Of a stretch of DNA of 64,000 bases, positions 29,721 to 40,490 are shown piece by piece (positions within the stretch are counted from its first letter, which is position 1; each line of letters starts with the position of its first letter). The notes under the pieces are model-generated. The model saw nothing but the letters and a program-made list of their open reading frames with translations, was not told the DNA's origin and ran no database searches. Made by a program: the position numbers and the translations under genes. This DNA comes from Bacteroidales bacterium (lineage in GTDB: Bacteria > Bacteroidota > Bacteroidia > Bacteroidales > Bacteroidaceae), in assembly GCA_022772475.1 (NCBI GenBank), contig JALEZQ010000027.1, positions 1 to 64,000 on the forward strand, written 5' to 3'.

Positions 29721-30479
29721 TTAAAGGTTGAAGCAGGCCTCAACGGGGCAGTGGTCCGAGCCATAAATCTCGGTGTGAATGGCCGCGCTCTCGAGCGCCG
29801 GCACCAGGCGGTCGGAGGCCAGGAAGTAGTCGATACGCCACCCCGTATTCTTTTCGCGGGCGCGGAAGCGGTAGGACCACCACGAATAGACGTCCGTCAA
29901 GTCGGGGTAGAAATGGCGGAAGGTGTCGGTGAAGCCGGCGTCGAGCAGTTCGCCAAACTTTCCCCGTTCTTCGTCGGTGAAGCCGGGGTTGCGGCGGTTG
30001 GTCTTCGGGTTCTTCAGGTCAATCTCCTTGTGGGCCACGTTCATATCGCCGCAGACGATGACGGGCTTGCGGCGGTCCAGCGTGGTGAGATACCGGCGCA
30101 GGGCGTCGTCCCATGTCATGCGGTAGTCCAGTCGGCGCAGTTCGTCCTGCGCGTTGGGCACATACACCGTCACCAAGAAGAAGCGGTCCATCTCCAACGT
30201 CACGGCGCGCCCTTCGTGGTCGTGCTCGTCGATACCCAGTCCGCGCGTCACCGCCAGCGGCTTGTGGCGGGTGAAGATAGCCGTGCCCGAATAGCCCTTT
30301 TTGTCGGCATAGTCCCAGTAGCTGTCGTAGCCCTCGAAACTCAGGTCTATCTGTCCCTCCTGCAGTTTCGTTTCTTGTAGGCAAAAGAAGTCGGCATCGA
30401 GCTGTTTGAAGGTTTCTCCGAAGCCTTTGCCCGCACAGGCTCGCAGTCCGTTGACATTCCAGGATATGAATTTCAGCAT
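29721..30479 (-). CDS. xth: Exodeoxyribonuclease III
   Basis: MLKFISWNVNGLRAC; LQETKL; GDMNVAHKEIDLKNPK; GSDHCPVEACFNL. Confidence 0.95.
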   Translation of the reverse strand: MLKFISWNVNGLRACAGKGFGETFKQLDADFFCLQETKLQEGQIDLSFEGYDSYWDYADKKGYSGTAIFTRHKPLAVTRGLGIDEHDHEGRAVTLEMDRFFLVTVYVPNAQDELRRLDYRMTWDDALRRYLTTLDRRKPVIVCGDMNVAHKEIDLKNPKTNRRNPGFTDEERGKFGELLDAGFTDTFRHFYPDLTDVYSWWSYRFRAREKNTGWRIDYFLASDRLVPALESAAIHTEIYGSDHCPVEACFNL

Positions 30480-30743
30480 GTGTGTGGTCTGTATGCGGCT
30501 CGTGCGTCGGGGCAGACAGCGTGATCTCCCGCCACCCCGAAGCCGTGCTCATTATATATGATTACGTATGGAAAAGCATAGGCCGGTTTGCCGCGAGCCC
30601 TTCTGAGCAGGCCGCGGCGGCCTATTTTGCAGCAAATGTAGCCAACATCCCGCGAAAAGCCAAAGCGAATGCAGATTTTTTTCTAACTTTGCCCTTGCAG
30701 CCGCGGCGCGTCCGTTGTCCGCGGCAAGATATACCTTTTCCTC

Positions 30744-31817
30744 ATGACCCACACCTCTCCTTTCTCCATACGCGGGGCACTGGCCCTGCTCCTGTCCTTC
30801 TGCACCTGGTGCGCCACTGCCCAATTGCGCTTCGAGGCCCCTCGCCACGACTTCGGCACCGTGGTGTGGCAGAGCCCCGTGACCGCCACGTTCCATTTCA
30901 CCAACGTCGGGTCGCAGCCCCTGACCATCCGTGACGTCCGTCCCGACTGTGGCTGCACCGTGGTCAACTGGCCGCGCACGTCCATCGCTCCCGGCGCCGA
31001 GGGCATCATCACCGCCACCTTCGACGCCGCCCTGCTGGGCCATTTTGAGAAGCAGATGGCCGTCACCGTCAGCGATGCCGACAAAGATATATGGCTCACC
31101 ATCAGCGGCGACGTTGTGATGAAACTCATCGACATCTCCAGCCGCTTCCCCTGCCGTGTGGGCGATTTGTACCTCGACGCCGACAATATCGAATTTGACG
31201 ACGTGCAGCGCGGCGACATTCCCCAGAAAGCCCTCACCGTCTATAACGGCGGCCGCCAAAGCATCGAGCCCTCGCTCATGCACCTGCCCAAGTACCTCAC
31301 CGTCACGGCCGACCCTGCCGTGCTGCGCCCCGGGCGCACAGGCCGCCTTCTCTTCACGCTCAACAGCAACCTGCTGCACAACTATGGCCTCACGCAGACC
31401 AGCGTCTATCTGAGCCGCTTCAGCGGCGACCGCGTGCACCGCGACAATGAGATTGGCGTCAGCGCCACCCTGCTGCCTCCCGTAGCCGTCAACGTCGATA
31501 TAGCCCGCGCCCCGCAGGCCACCCTCGACAGCACCCTGCTGCACATGGGCAGCCTCAGCCGGAAGAAAAAACTCAAGGCCGTGGTCAACCTCACCAACAC
31601 CGGCCATGCCGACCTCCACGTCAGCGCCCTGCAGGTCTATAACCCCGGTCTGTCCGTCAGTCTGTCGAAGCGTCACCTCAAGCCCGGCGAGAGCGCCAAA
31701 CTGCGCATTGCCGTCAGTGCCATGAGCAACACGTTCAAGGGTCGCCGCCGCGTCCTGCTCATCACCAACGACCCCGCCCATCCCAAAATTGTAATAGACC
31801 TGCTCGTGGCCAAATAG
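30744..31817 (+). CDS. DUF1573-domain secreted protein
   Basis: ATFHFTNVGSQPLTIRDVRPDCGCTVVNWPRTSIAPGAEGIITATFD; TAACTTTG at 30684. Confidence 0.88.
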   Translation: MTHTSPFSIRGALALLLSFCTWCATAQLRFEAPRHDFGTVVWQSPVTATFHFTNVGSQPLTIRDVRPDCGCTVVNWPRTSIAPGAEGIITATFDAALLGHFEKQMAVTVSDADKDIWLTISGDVVMKLIDISSRFPCRVGDLYLDADNIEFDDVQRGDIPQKALTVYNGGRQSIEPSLMHLPKYLTVTADPAVLRPGRTGRLLFTLNSNLLHNYGLTQTSVYLSRFSGDRVHRDNEIGVSATLLPPVAVNVDIARAPQATLDSTLLHMGSLSRKKKLKAVVNLTNTGHADLHVSALQVYNPGLSVSLSKRHLKPGESAKLRIAVSAMSNTFKGRRRVLLITNDPAHPKIVIDLLVAK

Positions 31818-31894
31818 GACCGCCCGATTGGCCGCTTTTCCGCTTTTCCCGCAGAAAAATCGCGGCAAAGTGTTCTACATTCCAAAATAATGGC

Positions 31895-31902
31895 TAACTT
31901 TG
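31895..31902 (+). promoter_or_regulatory. -7 box TAACTTTG for the tRNA
   Basis: 11 nt upstream of tRNA 5' end. Confidence 0.6.
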
Positions 31903-31912
31903 CAGCGCTAAT

Positions 31913-31985
31913 CGGAAAGTAGCGCAGTTGGTAGCGCACTACGTTCGGGACGTAGGGGTCGGGCGTTCGAGTCGCCTCTTTCCGA
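31913..31985 (+). tRNA. tRNA-Pro (anticodon CGG)
   Basis: acceptor CGGAAAG/CTTTCCG, anticodon arm CTACG-TTCGGGA-CGTAG, T arm GGGCG-TTCGAGT-CGCCT; no encoded CCA. Confidence 0.93.
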
Positions 31986-31999
31986 CAGTCCATCTCCAG

Positions 32000-32040
32000 A
32001 CGGTTTCCACGCCAATAGCGGCTGTGGGAACCGTTTTTTT
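32000..32040 (+). terminator. Rho-independent terminator after tRNA-Pro
   Basis: ACGGTTTCCAC...GTGGGAACCGTTTTTTT. Confidence 0.85.
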
Positions 32041-32179
32041 GTTGTCGGGGGCGCTATGTGGATTTTTTTCTTTAGTTTTGCCATAGATACATGTTGCCGG
32101 GGCTACCTCGTCACCGTCTGCGGGCATAGCCGGCCGGCGGCGTACGCTTCCCCTTCCCCTCATCCCCCCCCTCAGCGCT

Positions 32180-33625
32180 ATGTGGTCAGTCGTCGTCTTT
32201 TGGATTATCCTCCTTGTCTATATCGTCCTCGTGGTGAGTACGGTGACGGTCGTCCTGCTCGAAAACCGGCAGCCCGCCAAGACCATCGCGTGGACCATCG
32301 TACTGGTGATGCTGCCCGTGGTGGGCCTGATCATCTTCTACTTCTTCGGCCAGAACATCCGTAAGGAGCGCTACATCAGCCGGCGGCAGTACAACCGTCT
32401 GACGCGGCAGATGCTACAGCGCGTCAACGCCCTGCCGCAAGATGCCGCGCCGCGGCGCTACATCCCCCTGGTGCGGCTGTTTCAGACCACCAACGGCTCC
32501 ATCCTGACCTCCGTGCGCCACATCGACGGCTACACCACCGGCGCCGACTGGGTGCAGGCGTTGCTGCGCGAGGTGGGGCGGGCGCACAAGAGCATCCATA
32601 TCGAGACCTATATCATCGAGGACGACCCCGTGGGCCGCCTGATGCGCGACGCCCTCATCGACCAGGCGCGGCGCGGCATAGACGTCCGCCTTATCTACGA
32701 CGCCGTGGGCTGCTGGCATGTGCACCCCTCGTTCTTCGACCCCCTTGTGGCCGCCGGTGCTCAGGTACAGGCCTTCCTACCCGTCCATTTCCCCAGCCTG
32801 ACGCACAAGGTCAACTACCGCAACCACCGCAAGGTCTGCATCATCGACGACCGTGTAGGCTTCATCGGCGGCATGAACCTGGCCCTGCGCTACGTCAGCC
32901 GCCGGCAGCAAAAGTGGCGCGACATGCACCTGCGCATCGAGGGCGATGCCGTGGCCGACCTGCAGCGCCTCTTCCTCGTCGATTGGACCTTCGTCACGGG
33001 CACCCCCATCCCTGCCGACGACCTGCCGGCCGGCGCCCCGATGCCCGCCGCCATGCCCGCCGGCAGCCCCGTGCCCGACTGCCTGTTGCAGATCGTCTCG
33101 TCCAACCCCGTCTCGCGCTACCCCGAAATCATGTACGGCTTAGTGTGGGTCATCCAGCACGCCCGCCGTTACCTCTATATCCAGACCCCCTACTTCATGC
33201 CCACCGAGCCCGTTCTGCAGGCTCTCCAGACGGCCGCCATGAGCGGCGTCGATGTGCGTCTTATGGTGCCCGAGAAACCCGACAGCATCCTGCTGCGCCG
33301 CATCAACGAGTGCTACTTCTCGCAGGTGCTGCAGGCCGGCATCCGCGTGTTCCGCTATAAGGACGGCTTCCTCCACAGCAAGTGCGTCGTGGCCGACGAC
33401 GACTGGTGCACCGTGGGCTCCACCAACATGGACTTCCGCAGTTTTGAGAACAATTTCGAGGCCAACGCCTTCATCTACGGCTCGGCCGCTGCCTGCCCTG
33501 TACGCGAGGGCTTCATCGCCGACATGGCCCACTGCGACGAAGTCACCCTGCCCGAATGGCGCCAACGTCCCTACCGCCACCGCGTGGTCGAAGCCTACAC
33601 CCGCATCTTCGCCCCGCTGCTCTGA
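32180..33625 (+). CDS. cls: Cardiolipin synthase (two PLD/HKD motifs)
   Basis: HRKVCIIDDRVGFIGGMNLA and HSKCVVADDDWCTVGSTNMDFRSFENNFE. Confidence 0.95.
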   Translation: MWSVVVFWIILLVYIVLVVSTVTVVLLENRQPAKTIAWTIVLVMLPVVGLIIFYFFGQNIRKERYISRRQYNRLTRQMLQRVNALPQDAAPRRYIPLVRLFQTTNGSILTSVRHIDGYTTGADWVQALLREVGRAHKSIHIETYIIEDDPVGRLMRDALIDQARRGIDVRLIYDAVGCWHVHPSFFDPLVAAGAQVQAFLPVHFPSLTHKVNYRNHRKVCIIDDRVGFIGGMNLALRYVSRRQQKWRDMHLRIEGDAVADLQRLFLVDWTFVTGTPIPADDLPAGAPMPAAMPAGSPVPDCLLQIVSSNPVSRYPEIMYGLVWVIQHARRYLYIQTPYFMPTEPVLQALQTAAMSGVDVRLMVPEKPDSILLRRINECYFSQVLQAGIRVFRYKDGFLHSKCVVADDDWCTVGSTNMDFRSFENNFEANAFIYGSAAACPVREGFIADMAHCDEVTLPEWRQRPYRHRVVEAYTRIFAPLL

Positions 33626-33662
33626 CCGTGGCCCGTCCCTATTTTTCTTTGATTTTGTCCCG

Positions 33663-35618
33663 ATGAAACGCCCTGCCGCCCTCAGCCTTCTTTCCACCCT
33701 CCTCCTGTGGTTCGCCGCCATCGCCCCCCTCAGCGCACAGCCTGTCCCCGTCGATGCCGCGCGGGCCGTTGCCATACGCCATCTCGACGCCATGGCGCCT
33801 ATGAAGAAGGGAGGGGTGGGAAAACTGCACCGCTCGGCCACCACCCTCCGACTGCTACACACCACGCCATCGACCTATCTCTTCGCCGGCGATGACGGCC
33901 GCTATGCCGTGGCCGCCGCCGACAGCGTCCTGCCCGCCATCGTGGCCTACGGCCGGCAGGGCCGCAGCGACAGCCTGCCCGCCGGTATGCGCCACCTGCT
34001 GACGCTCATCGACCGCCGGGCCCGCTCGGCCGCCGCCGTGCTGCCCTTTCCCGCCGACGGCGGACCCGCCGTGCCGCCCCTGCTCTCTTTCGTGCGCCAC
34101 CAAAAAAGTCCGTACAACGACCTCTGCCCCTACTACATCGACGACGACGGGCAGCCCTCCGCCACACGCTGCGTCAGCGGCTGCGTGGCCACGGCGCTGG
34201 AGGAGGTGCTGTCGTTCCATCGCCGCGAATATGTGCTGCGCGACACCCTCGCGGGATGGACCACGCCCCACTACACCATCGACCCCTTGCTGCCCGGTAT
34301 GCGGGTGGACAGCCGCCTGATCCGCGACAACTACGACTCCCTCGGCACCTATACCGCCGCCGAGGCCGAGGCCGTGGCGCGCCTGACCTACATGCTCGGC
34401 GTGGCCGTAAAGATGAACTGGGGCGTCGATGCCAGCGGCGCCTCCATGCGGCGCATTGCCGAGCCCCTGCGCCGCGCCTTCGGCCTGGGCTATGTCCATT
34501 ACGTCAACGCCTACCGGTATGCGCCGGCCGACTGGGCCGCCATGCTGCGCGCCGAGATTCGTGGCGGACGTCCCGTCTGCTTCGCCGCAGCCGCACAGCG
34601 CCTCAACGCCCACGCCTTCGTGCTGGACGGCCTGGATGCTGACGGCCTCTTTCACGTCAACTGGGGCGTCGATGGCGACTACGACGGCTACTTCCGTCTG
34701 GACCTGCTCAACGCCGCCGAGCCCGCGTGGGACCTCACCGAGCAAGGGGCTACCGAGGGCTTCTTCTGCCTGCAGGAGGCGGTCCTCATCCACCCCGACG
34801 CTATCGACGTCGCCCTGCCCGACACGCTGGAGCGAACGGGGGTTGAGGTGGCCATCGATTCGGTGGAGATTCTCGAGGAACCGGACTTCTGGAAGATGAC
34901 GCCCATGCGTCTGCATGTCCGCAACACCACGGACCGGGCGCTGACCACGCCGTTTGAACTCTTCACCAACACGCCGGCCGACACGGCATGGTTCGACCAG
35001 GGCGACTACATTGCCTATGCCAACGCCACACTGCCGCCTTACGGCCGTCTGGTGATCCCCGTCATGGCCCGCTATGACGCCGCGGGCGACCGCATCCTCC
35101 GTATCTCGGCCGACGACGAGCACATCCTCTACGAGGCGCCCGTCAGCATCGCCCGCACAGGGCAGGCGGACCTCTTCTTCGACGAGCCTATGCTCGAGGC
35201 CGAGAGCCCCACCGCCCTGCGCATCGTCCAGCACATCCGCCACACCGGCACCGGCGGCCGCGCGGGCAACAAGGTGACCTACGAACTGTTTGAAGGCGAG
35301 CCCCTGCCGGACCACAACGGCCGCGCCCACGTCGATTACTGTTTCCTCCAGCCGCTGGCCGAAGAGACGGACACCGTGCGCTTCCTCGGTCTGACGCCGG
35401 GCACCTGCTATACGCTCTATGTGCGCTGCCCGTGGACGCTGCGCCGCGTGGCAACCTTCACCATGCCGGGCTCGCCCGACGCCATCGCTCCCGTGACGGA
35501 CGACGACAGCAGGACCAACGCCCCCCTATACGACCTGCAGGGCCGCCGCCGACAGCAGCCGTTGCGCCCCGGCGAATGGGGCATACGCGGCGGCAGCCTG
35601 GTGCGCGGCAGCCACTGA
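33663..35618 (+). CDS. Peptidase C10 (streptopain)-like secreted protein with Spi-like prodomain
   Basis: signal peptide; CVSGCVATALEEVLSFH active-site Cys; LNAHAFVLDGLDADGLFHVNWGVDGDYDGYF; C-terminal PLYDLQGRRRQQPLRPGEWGIRGGSLVRG. Confidence 0.88.
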   Translation: MKRPAALSLLSTLLLWFAAIAPLSAQPVPVDAARAVAIRHLDAMAPMKKGGVGKLHRSATTLRLLHTTPSTYLFAGDDGRYAVAAADSVLPAIVAYGRQGRSDSLPAGMRHLLTLIDRRARSAAAVLPFPADGGPAVPPLLSFVRHQKSPYNDLCPYYIDDDGQPSATRCVSGCVATALEEVLSFHRREYVLRDTLAGWTTPHYTIDPLLPGMRVDSRLIRDNYDSLGTYTAAEAEAVARLTYMLGVAVKMNWGVDASGASMRRIAEPLRRAFGLGYVHYVNAYRYAPADWAAMLRAEIRGGRPVCFAAAAQRLNAHAFVLDGLDADGLFHVNWGVDGDYDGYFRLDLLNAAEPAWDLTEQGATEGFFCLQEAVLIHPDAIDVALPDTLERTGVEVAIDSVEILEEPDFWKMTPMRLHVRNTTDRALTTPFELFTNTPADTAWFDQGDYIAYANATLPPYGRLVIPVMARYDAAGDRILRISADDEHILYEAPVSIARTGQADLFFDEPMLEAESPTALRIVQHIRHTGTGGRAGNKVTYELFEGEPLPDHNGRAHVDYCFLQPLAEETDTVRFLGLTPGTCYTLYVRCPWTLRRVATFTMPGSPDAIAPVTDDDSRTNAPLYDLQGRRRQQPLRPGEWGIRGGSLVRGSH

Positions 35619-35704
35619 GGATGAACGGCAGGTGAAATGCCAACGTAAGAATGATTGACAAAGCCTTTAGTGATGATCAACAATATACCTCAACTCCCTG
35701 ATTT

Positions 35705-37066
35705 ATGACTTTCCAAGACTATTACCAAACCCATGAGGCCCGCTTCCTCGACGAACTGGCCTCGCTCATCCGCATACCCAGTATCAGTTCGCTGCCCGAG
35801 CACAAGGCCGACATGCAGCGCTGTGCCGAGCGCTGGTGCCGGTTACTCCTTGCCGCCGGTGCTCAGCGCGCCGAGGTGATGCCCTCTGCGGGCAACCCCC
35901 TGGTCTATGCCGAGCGCATCGTCTCGCCCCAGGCACCTACCGTCCTGGTCTATGGCCACTACGACGTCATGCCCGTCGATCCCATCGACCTCTGGCAGAG
36001 CGACCCCTTCGAGCCTCAGGTGCGCGACGGCCGCCTCTATGCCCGCGGTGCCGACGACGACAAGGGGCAGTCGTTCATCCAGGTCAAGGCCTTCGAGTAT
36101 CTCGTGGCCGAGGGCCTGCTCAAGCACAACGTCAAGTTCATTTTCGAGGGCGAGGAGGAGATTGGCTCACCCAGCCTCGACGCCTTCTTGGAGGAGCACC
36201 GCGCCCTGCTTGCCGCCGACATCATCCTGGTCAGCGATACGGGTATGCTCGGTGCCGACCTACCCTCGCTCACCACGGGTCTGCGCGGTCTGGCCTACTG
36301 GGAGGTCGAGGTCACCGGCCCCTCGCGCGACCTCCATTCCGGCCACTTTGGCGGCGCCGTGGCCAACCCTGCCAATGTGCTGTGCCAACTCCTGGCCCGC
36401 GTTGTCGATGCCGACGGCCGCATCACCGTGCCTCATTTCTATGACGACGTCGAGGACCTGTCGGACCGCGAGCGCCGGATGATTGCCTCCATCCCCTTCG
36501 ACGAAGAAGCCTACAAGCGCGCCATCGGCGTCGAAGCCCTCTTCGGAGAAAAGGGCTACCGCACGCTTGAGCGCAACTCCTGCCGCCCGTCGTTCGACAT
36601 CTGCGGCATCTGGGCCGGCTATACCGGCGAAGGGGCCAAGACGGTTATCCCCTCGAAGGCTTACGCCAAAATCTCCACCCGCTTAGTGCCCCACCAGAAG
36701 CGCGACACCATCACGCGCCTCGTGTCCGACTGGCTCGTGGCACAGGCGCCGCCGACGGTCAAGGTCAAGGTCACCGCACTCCATGGCGGCGAGGGCTACG
36801 TCTGCCCCCTCGACCTGCCCGCCTATCAGGCCGCCGAGGAAGCCTTTGCCCGCGCCTTCGGCAAACAGCCCCTGGCCGTGCGCCGCGGCGGCAGCATTCC
36901 CATCATCAGCGTCTTCGAGCGCGTGCTGGGCATCAAGACCATCCTCATGGGCTTCGGCCTCGAGGCCAACGCCATCCACTCCCCTAACGAGAGTTTCCCG
37001 CTGGACATCTACCGCCGCGGCATGCACGCCGTGACGGAGTTTCACCAACTCTACGACGCCCTCTGA
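35705..37066 (+). CDS. M20-family dipeptidase
   Basis: VLVYGHYDVMPVDPIDLW, GADDDKGQ, IFEGEEEIGSPSL. Confidence 0.93.
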   Translation: MTFQDYYQTHEARFLDELASLIRIPSISSLPEHKADMQRCAERWCRLLLAAGAQRAEVMPSAGNPLVYAERIVSPQAPTVLVYGHYDVMPVDPIDLWQSDPFEPQVRDGRLYARGADDDKGQSFIQVKAFEYLVAEGLLKHNVKFIFEGEEEIGSPSLDAFLEEHRALLAADIILVSDTGMLGADLPSLTTGLRGLAYWEVEVTGPSRDLHSGHFGGAVANPANVLCQLLARVVDADGRITVPHFYDDVEDLSDRERRMIASIPFDEEAYKRAIGVEALFGEKGYRTLERNSCRPSFDICGIWAGYTGEGAKTVIPSKAYAKISTRLVPHQKRDTITRLVSDWLVAQAPPTVKVKVTALHGGEGYVCPLDLPAYQAAEEAFARAFGKQPLAVRRGGSIPIISVFERVLGIKTILMGFGLEANAIHSPNESFPLDIYRRGMHAVTEFHQLYDAL

Positions 37067-37090
37067 CCCTCCCCTGCGTACTCGGGCGTA

Positions 37091-37158
37091 AAAAAGGCTT
37101 ACCCCATACACCGGCTCCTCCTTTCGGAAGAGCGCGCGTATGGGGTAAGCCTTATTCT
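37091..37158. terminator. bidirectional terminator between convergent genes
   Basis: AAGGCTTACCCCATAC...GTATGGGGTAAGCCTT flanked by A-run and T-rich tract. Confidence 0.85.
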
Positions 37159-37199
37159 ATTGTAGGTAATAAGAGTGTCGGAAAGAGACTGCCCGTGGC

Positions 37200-38468
<1,269 letters not shown>

Positions 38469-38646
38469 ATTGGATAGTGTTGTTTTATTTCTATTGCTAT
38501 ATGGTTCTGCGGTGTGCCCGCGGCATGGTGCTGCCGGCGGCGCACATCAATAAGGGCGTGCCGTCGCACCCCCCTTCTGCCGACAAAGGTAGCATTTATT
38601 TTTTGTGCGCCAGGCTCTTTCGCCTGTTTTTTGCGTTTTAGGCCGC

Positions 38647-40362
38647 TTACGCCGCCTTCCAGAATCGCATGGCGGGATGCACGGCGCCCTTGCGCCCGAT
38701 GATGTTCAGGCGATAACTGCCGGGCGCCAGGGCGCTCACCACGACGTTTTGGGCGCGTGGCAGACGGCACACCTCGCGGCCGGCGGCGTCGGTAATCTGC
38801 AACCAGAGGCCGTCGGACAGACCGTCGGGCAGGGTCAGGGTGTCCGTCACCACGACGGTCGCCGCCGCCTGCTGCTCGCCGCCAAGGCGCTGGCTGTTCA
38901 CCCCTTCCACCACGGCGCTCTCGTTGCCGTAGGCGTCGGTAGCGCACACGGCATAGCGGGCATGGCGGTCGCGCGGCAGGGCCGGCGTCAGACTGTACGT
39001 CGTCTGCCGCAGACCGTGCGCCACCCTTTCGGGCTGCGCCGTGCTGTCGGTCGGCAGGCGGTAGATGGTGTAGGTCACGGGCGTATCGTCCTGCACCGGC
39101 GCCCAACGGAAGTGGAGCGTCGGACCTTCAAGGTGCACCTTCACCTGCGGCGTGGCGGGCGCGATGCTGTCGGCCCAGGTCATGGCCGGCGGCAGCACGG
39201 GCGTGCGCTGGAAGGCGTTTTGCAGGTAGTCGAGCAGGCCCTTGGTGTTGTCCGTAAGGAAGCGGCTGCGGTAGTAGGCCACGCCGCCCATGCCCAGGGT
39301 GCGCACCACGTTGAGTTGGCGGGTGATGGTTGTCAGGTCCCAGTCTTTCTCGCGCGGACTTAGGCAGTATATGCCCAGTCCGGGCGCCACCACGCGGCCG
39401 TGGGCATTCTCTTGCCAGTCGGCGGCGAAGGGGTAGAAGTGTTGGCCGTCGAAGTACATCATCGGCAGCAGCCAGTCCATCCATCCGCGGGCCAGCCATT
39501 TCTGCGCATCCTGGTTGACGGCGTCGCGGGCGTTCCATCCGTAACTGCTCTGGCGCGGCAGGTCGGCATACTTTCCCACAGGCGAACAACTCATCACCAG
39601 CCAGGGCCGGACGCTCTTGACCGCACGACTGACGGTCTCCACCACGCGGTCCACATTGGCCGTGCGCCAGGCCGCCAGACTCTTCCCCTGTCCGTAGCGC
39701 CGGTAGGTGGCGCGGTCGTCCCAGGGGATGCCCTTCTCGGGATAGCGGATATAGTCGAGGTGGATGCCGTCCACGTCGTAGCGACTGACTATCTCGGTGC
39801 AGAGCGTCGCGAGATAGTCGGCCGTGGCCGGCACGCCGGGGTCCATCATCCATTTGTCGCCCGAGCGGCGGCACAGTTCGGGATGCTTGGCGGGTAGCGC
39901 ACTGCGTCCCTGCTGCCGCGCCTGCGCCACCGAACAGATGGGGAAGGCCACCACCCAGGCGTGCACCTGCATGCCGCGGGCGTGGCAGGCTTCGATGGCG
40001 AAGGCCAGGGCGTCGTAGCCCGGCGAGCGCCCGTAGGTGCCGCTGAGACATTCGTCCCACGGTTCGAGAGCCGAGGGGTAGATGGTGGTCGAGCGGACGC
40101 GCGTCTGCAGCATGACGGTGTTGATGCCCGCCTGCTGCAGGGCGTCGAGCGTGCGCAGCAGTTCGTCCTTCTGGCGCTGCCGCCGTTCGTCGCTATTGGC
40201 CTTGGTGCGTGGCCAGTCGAGCCCCATGAGCGTGGTGAGCCATACGGCGCGCACCTCGCGCTCAGGCGCCGGCATGGCCGGCATCATGCGATATTGGGCC
40301 GCCGCGACAAGCGGAGCCAGAACGGAGAGGAGGAAAAGCAGGAAACGGTGCGACAGACGCAT
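38647..40362 (-). CDS. GHL10 / glycoside hydrolase family 10-like secreted protein (second paralog)
   Basis: EREVRAVWLTTLMGLDWP, INTVMLQTRVRSTTIYPSALEPWDECLSG, DGIHLDYIRYP. Confidence 0.9.
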   Translation of the reverse strand: MRLSHRFLLFLLSVLAPLVAAAQYRMMPAMPAPEREVRAVWLTTLMGLDWPRTKANSDERRQRQKDELLRTLDALQQAGINTVMLQTRVRSTTIYPSALEPWDECLSGTYGRSPGYDALAFAIEACHARGMQVHAWVVAFPICSVAQARQQGRSALPAKHPELCRRSGDKWMMDPGVPATADYLATLCTEIVSRYDVDGIHLDYIRYPEKGIPWDDRATYRRYGQGKSLAAWRTANVDRVVETVSRAVKSVRPWLVMSCSPVGKYADLPRQSSYGWNARDAVNQDAQKWLARGWMDWLLPMMYFDGQHFYPFAADWQENAHGRVVAPGLGIYCLSPREKDWDLTTITRQLNVVRTLGMGGVAYYRSRFLTDNTKGLLDYLQNAFQRTPVLPPAMTWADSIAPATPQVKVHLEGPTLHFRWAPVQDDTPVTYTIYRLPTDSTAQPERVAHGLRQTTYSLTPALPRDRHARYAVCATDAYGNESAVVEGVNSQRLGGEQQAAATVVVTDTLTLPDGLSDGLWLQITDAAGREVCRLPRAQNVVVSALAPGSYRLNIIGRKGAVHPAMRFWKAA

Positions 40363-40369
40363 AGATAAA

Positions 40370-40450
40370 AGCGTTAAAAGCGTTAAGAACGATAGGAACG
40401 TTAGGAACGTTAGGAACGAAAAGAACGTTAAGAACGTTAAGAACGAAAAA
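40370..40450 (-). repeat. 9-bp tandem repeat x9 (AACGTTAGG-like; TTCTTAACG on -)
   Basis: AGCGTTAAA AGCGTTAAG AACGATAGG AACGTTAGG AACGTTAGG AACGAAAAG AACGTTAAG AACGTTAAG AACGAAAAA. Confidence 0.9.
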
Positions 40451-40490
40451 GCCCGCCATCACATAAGAGCCGCCCTACGCATGAACCGTC

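Noticed and set aside
33252-33662. N-terminal extension of the C10 peptidase ORF into the cls gene
   Set aside because: Out-of-frame overlap with cls; a proper signal peptide starts at ATG 33663.
40370-40450. Possible CRISPR-like array
   Set aside because: 9-bp contiguous units with no spacers and no cas genes in the window; the 21-24 bp arrays likewise lack unique spacers.
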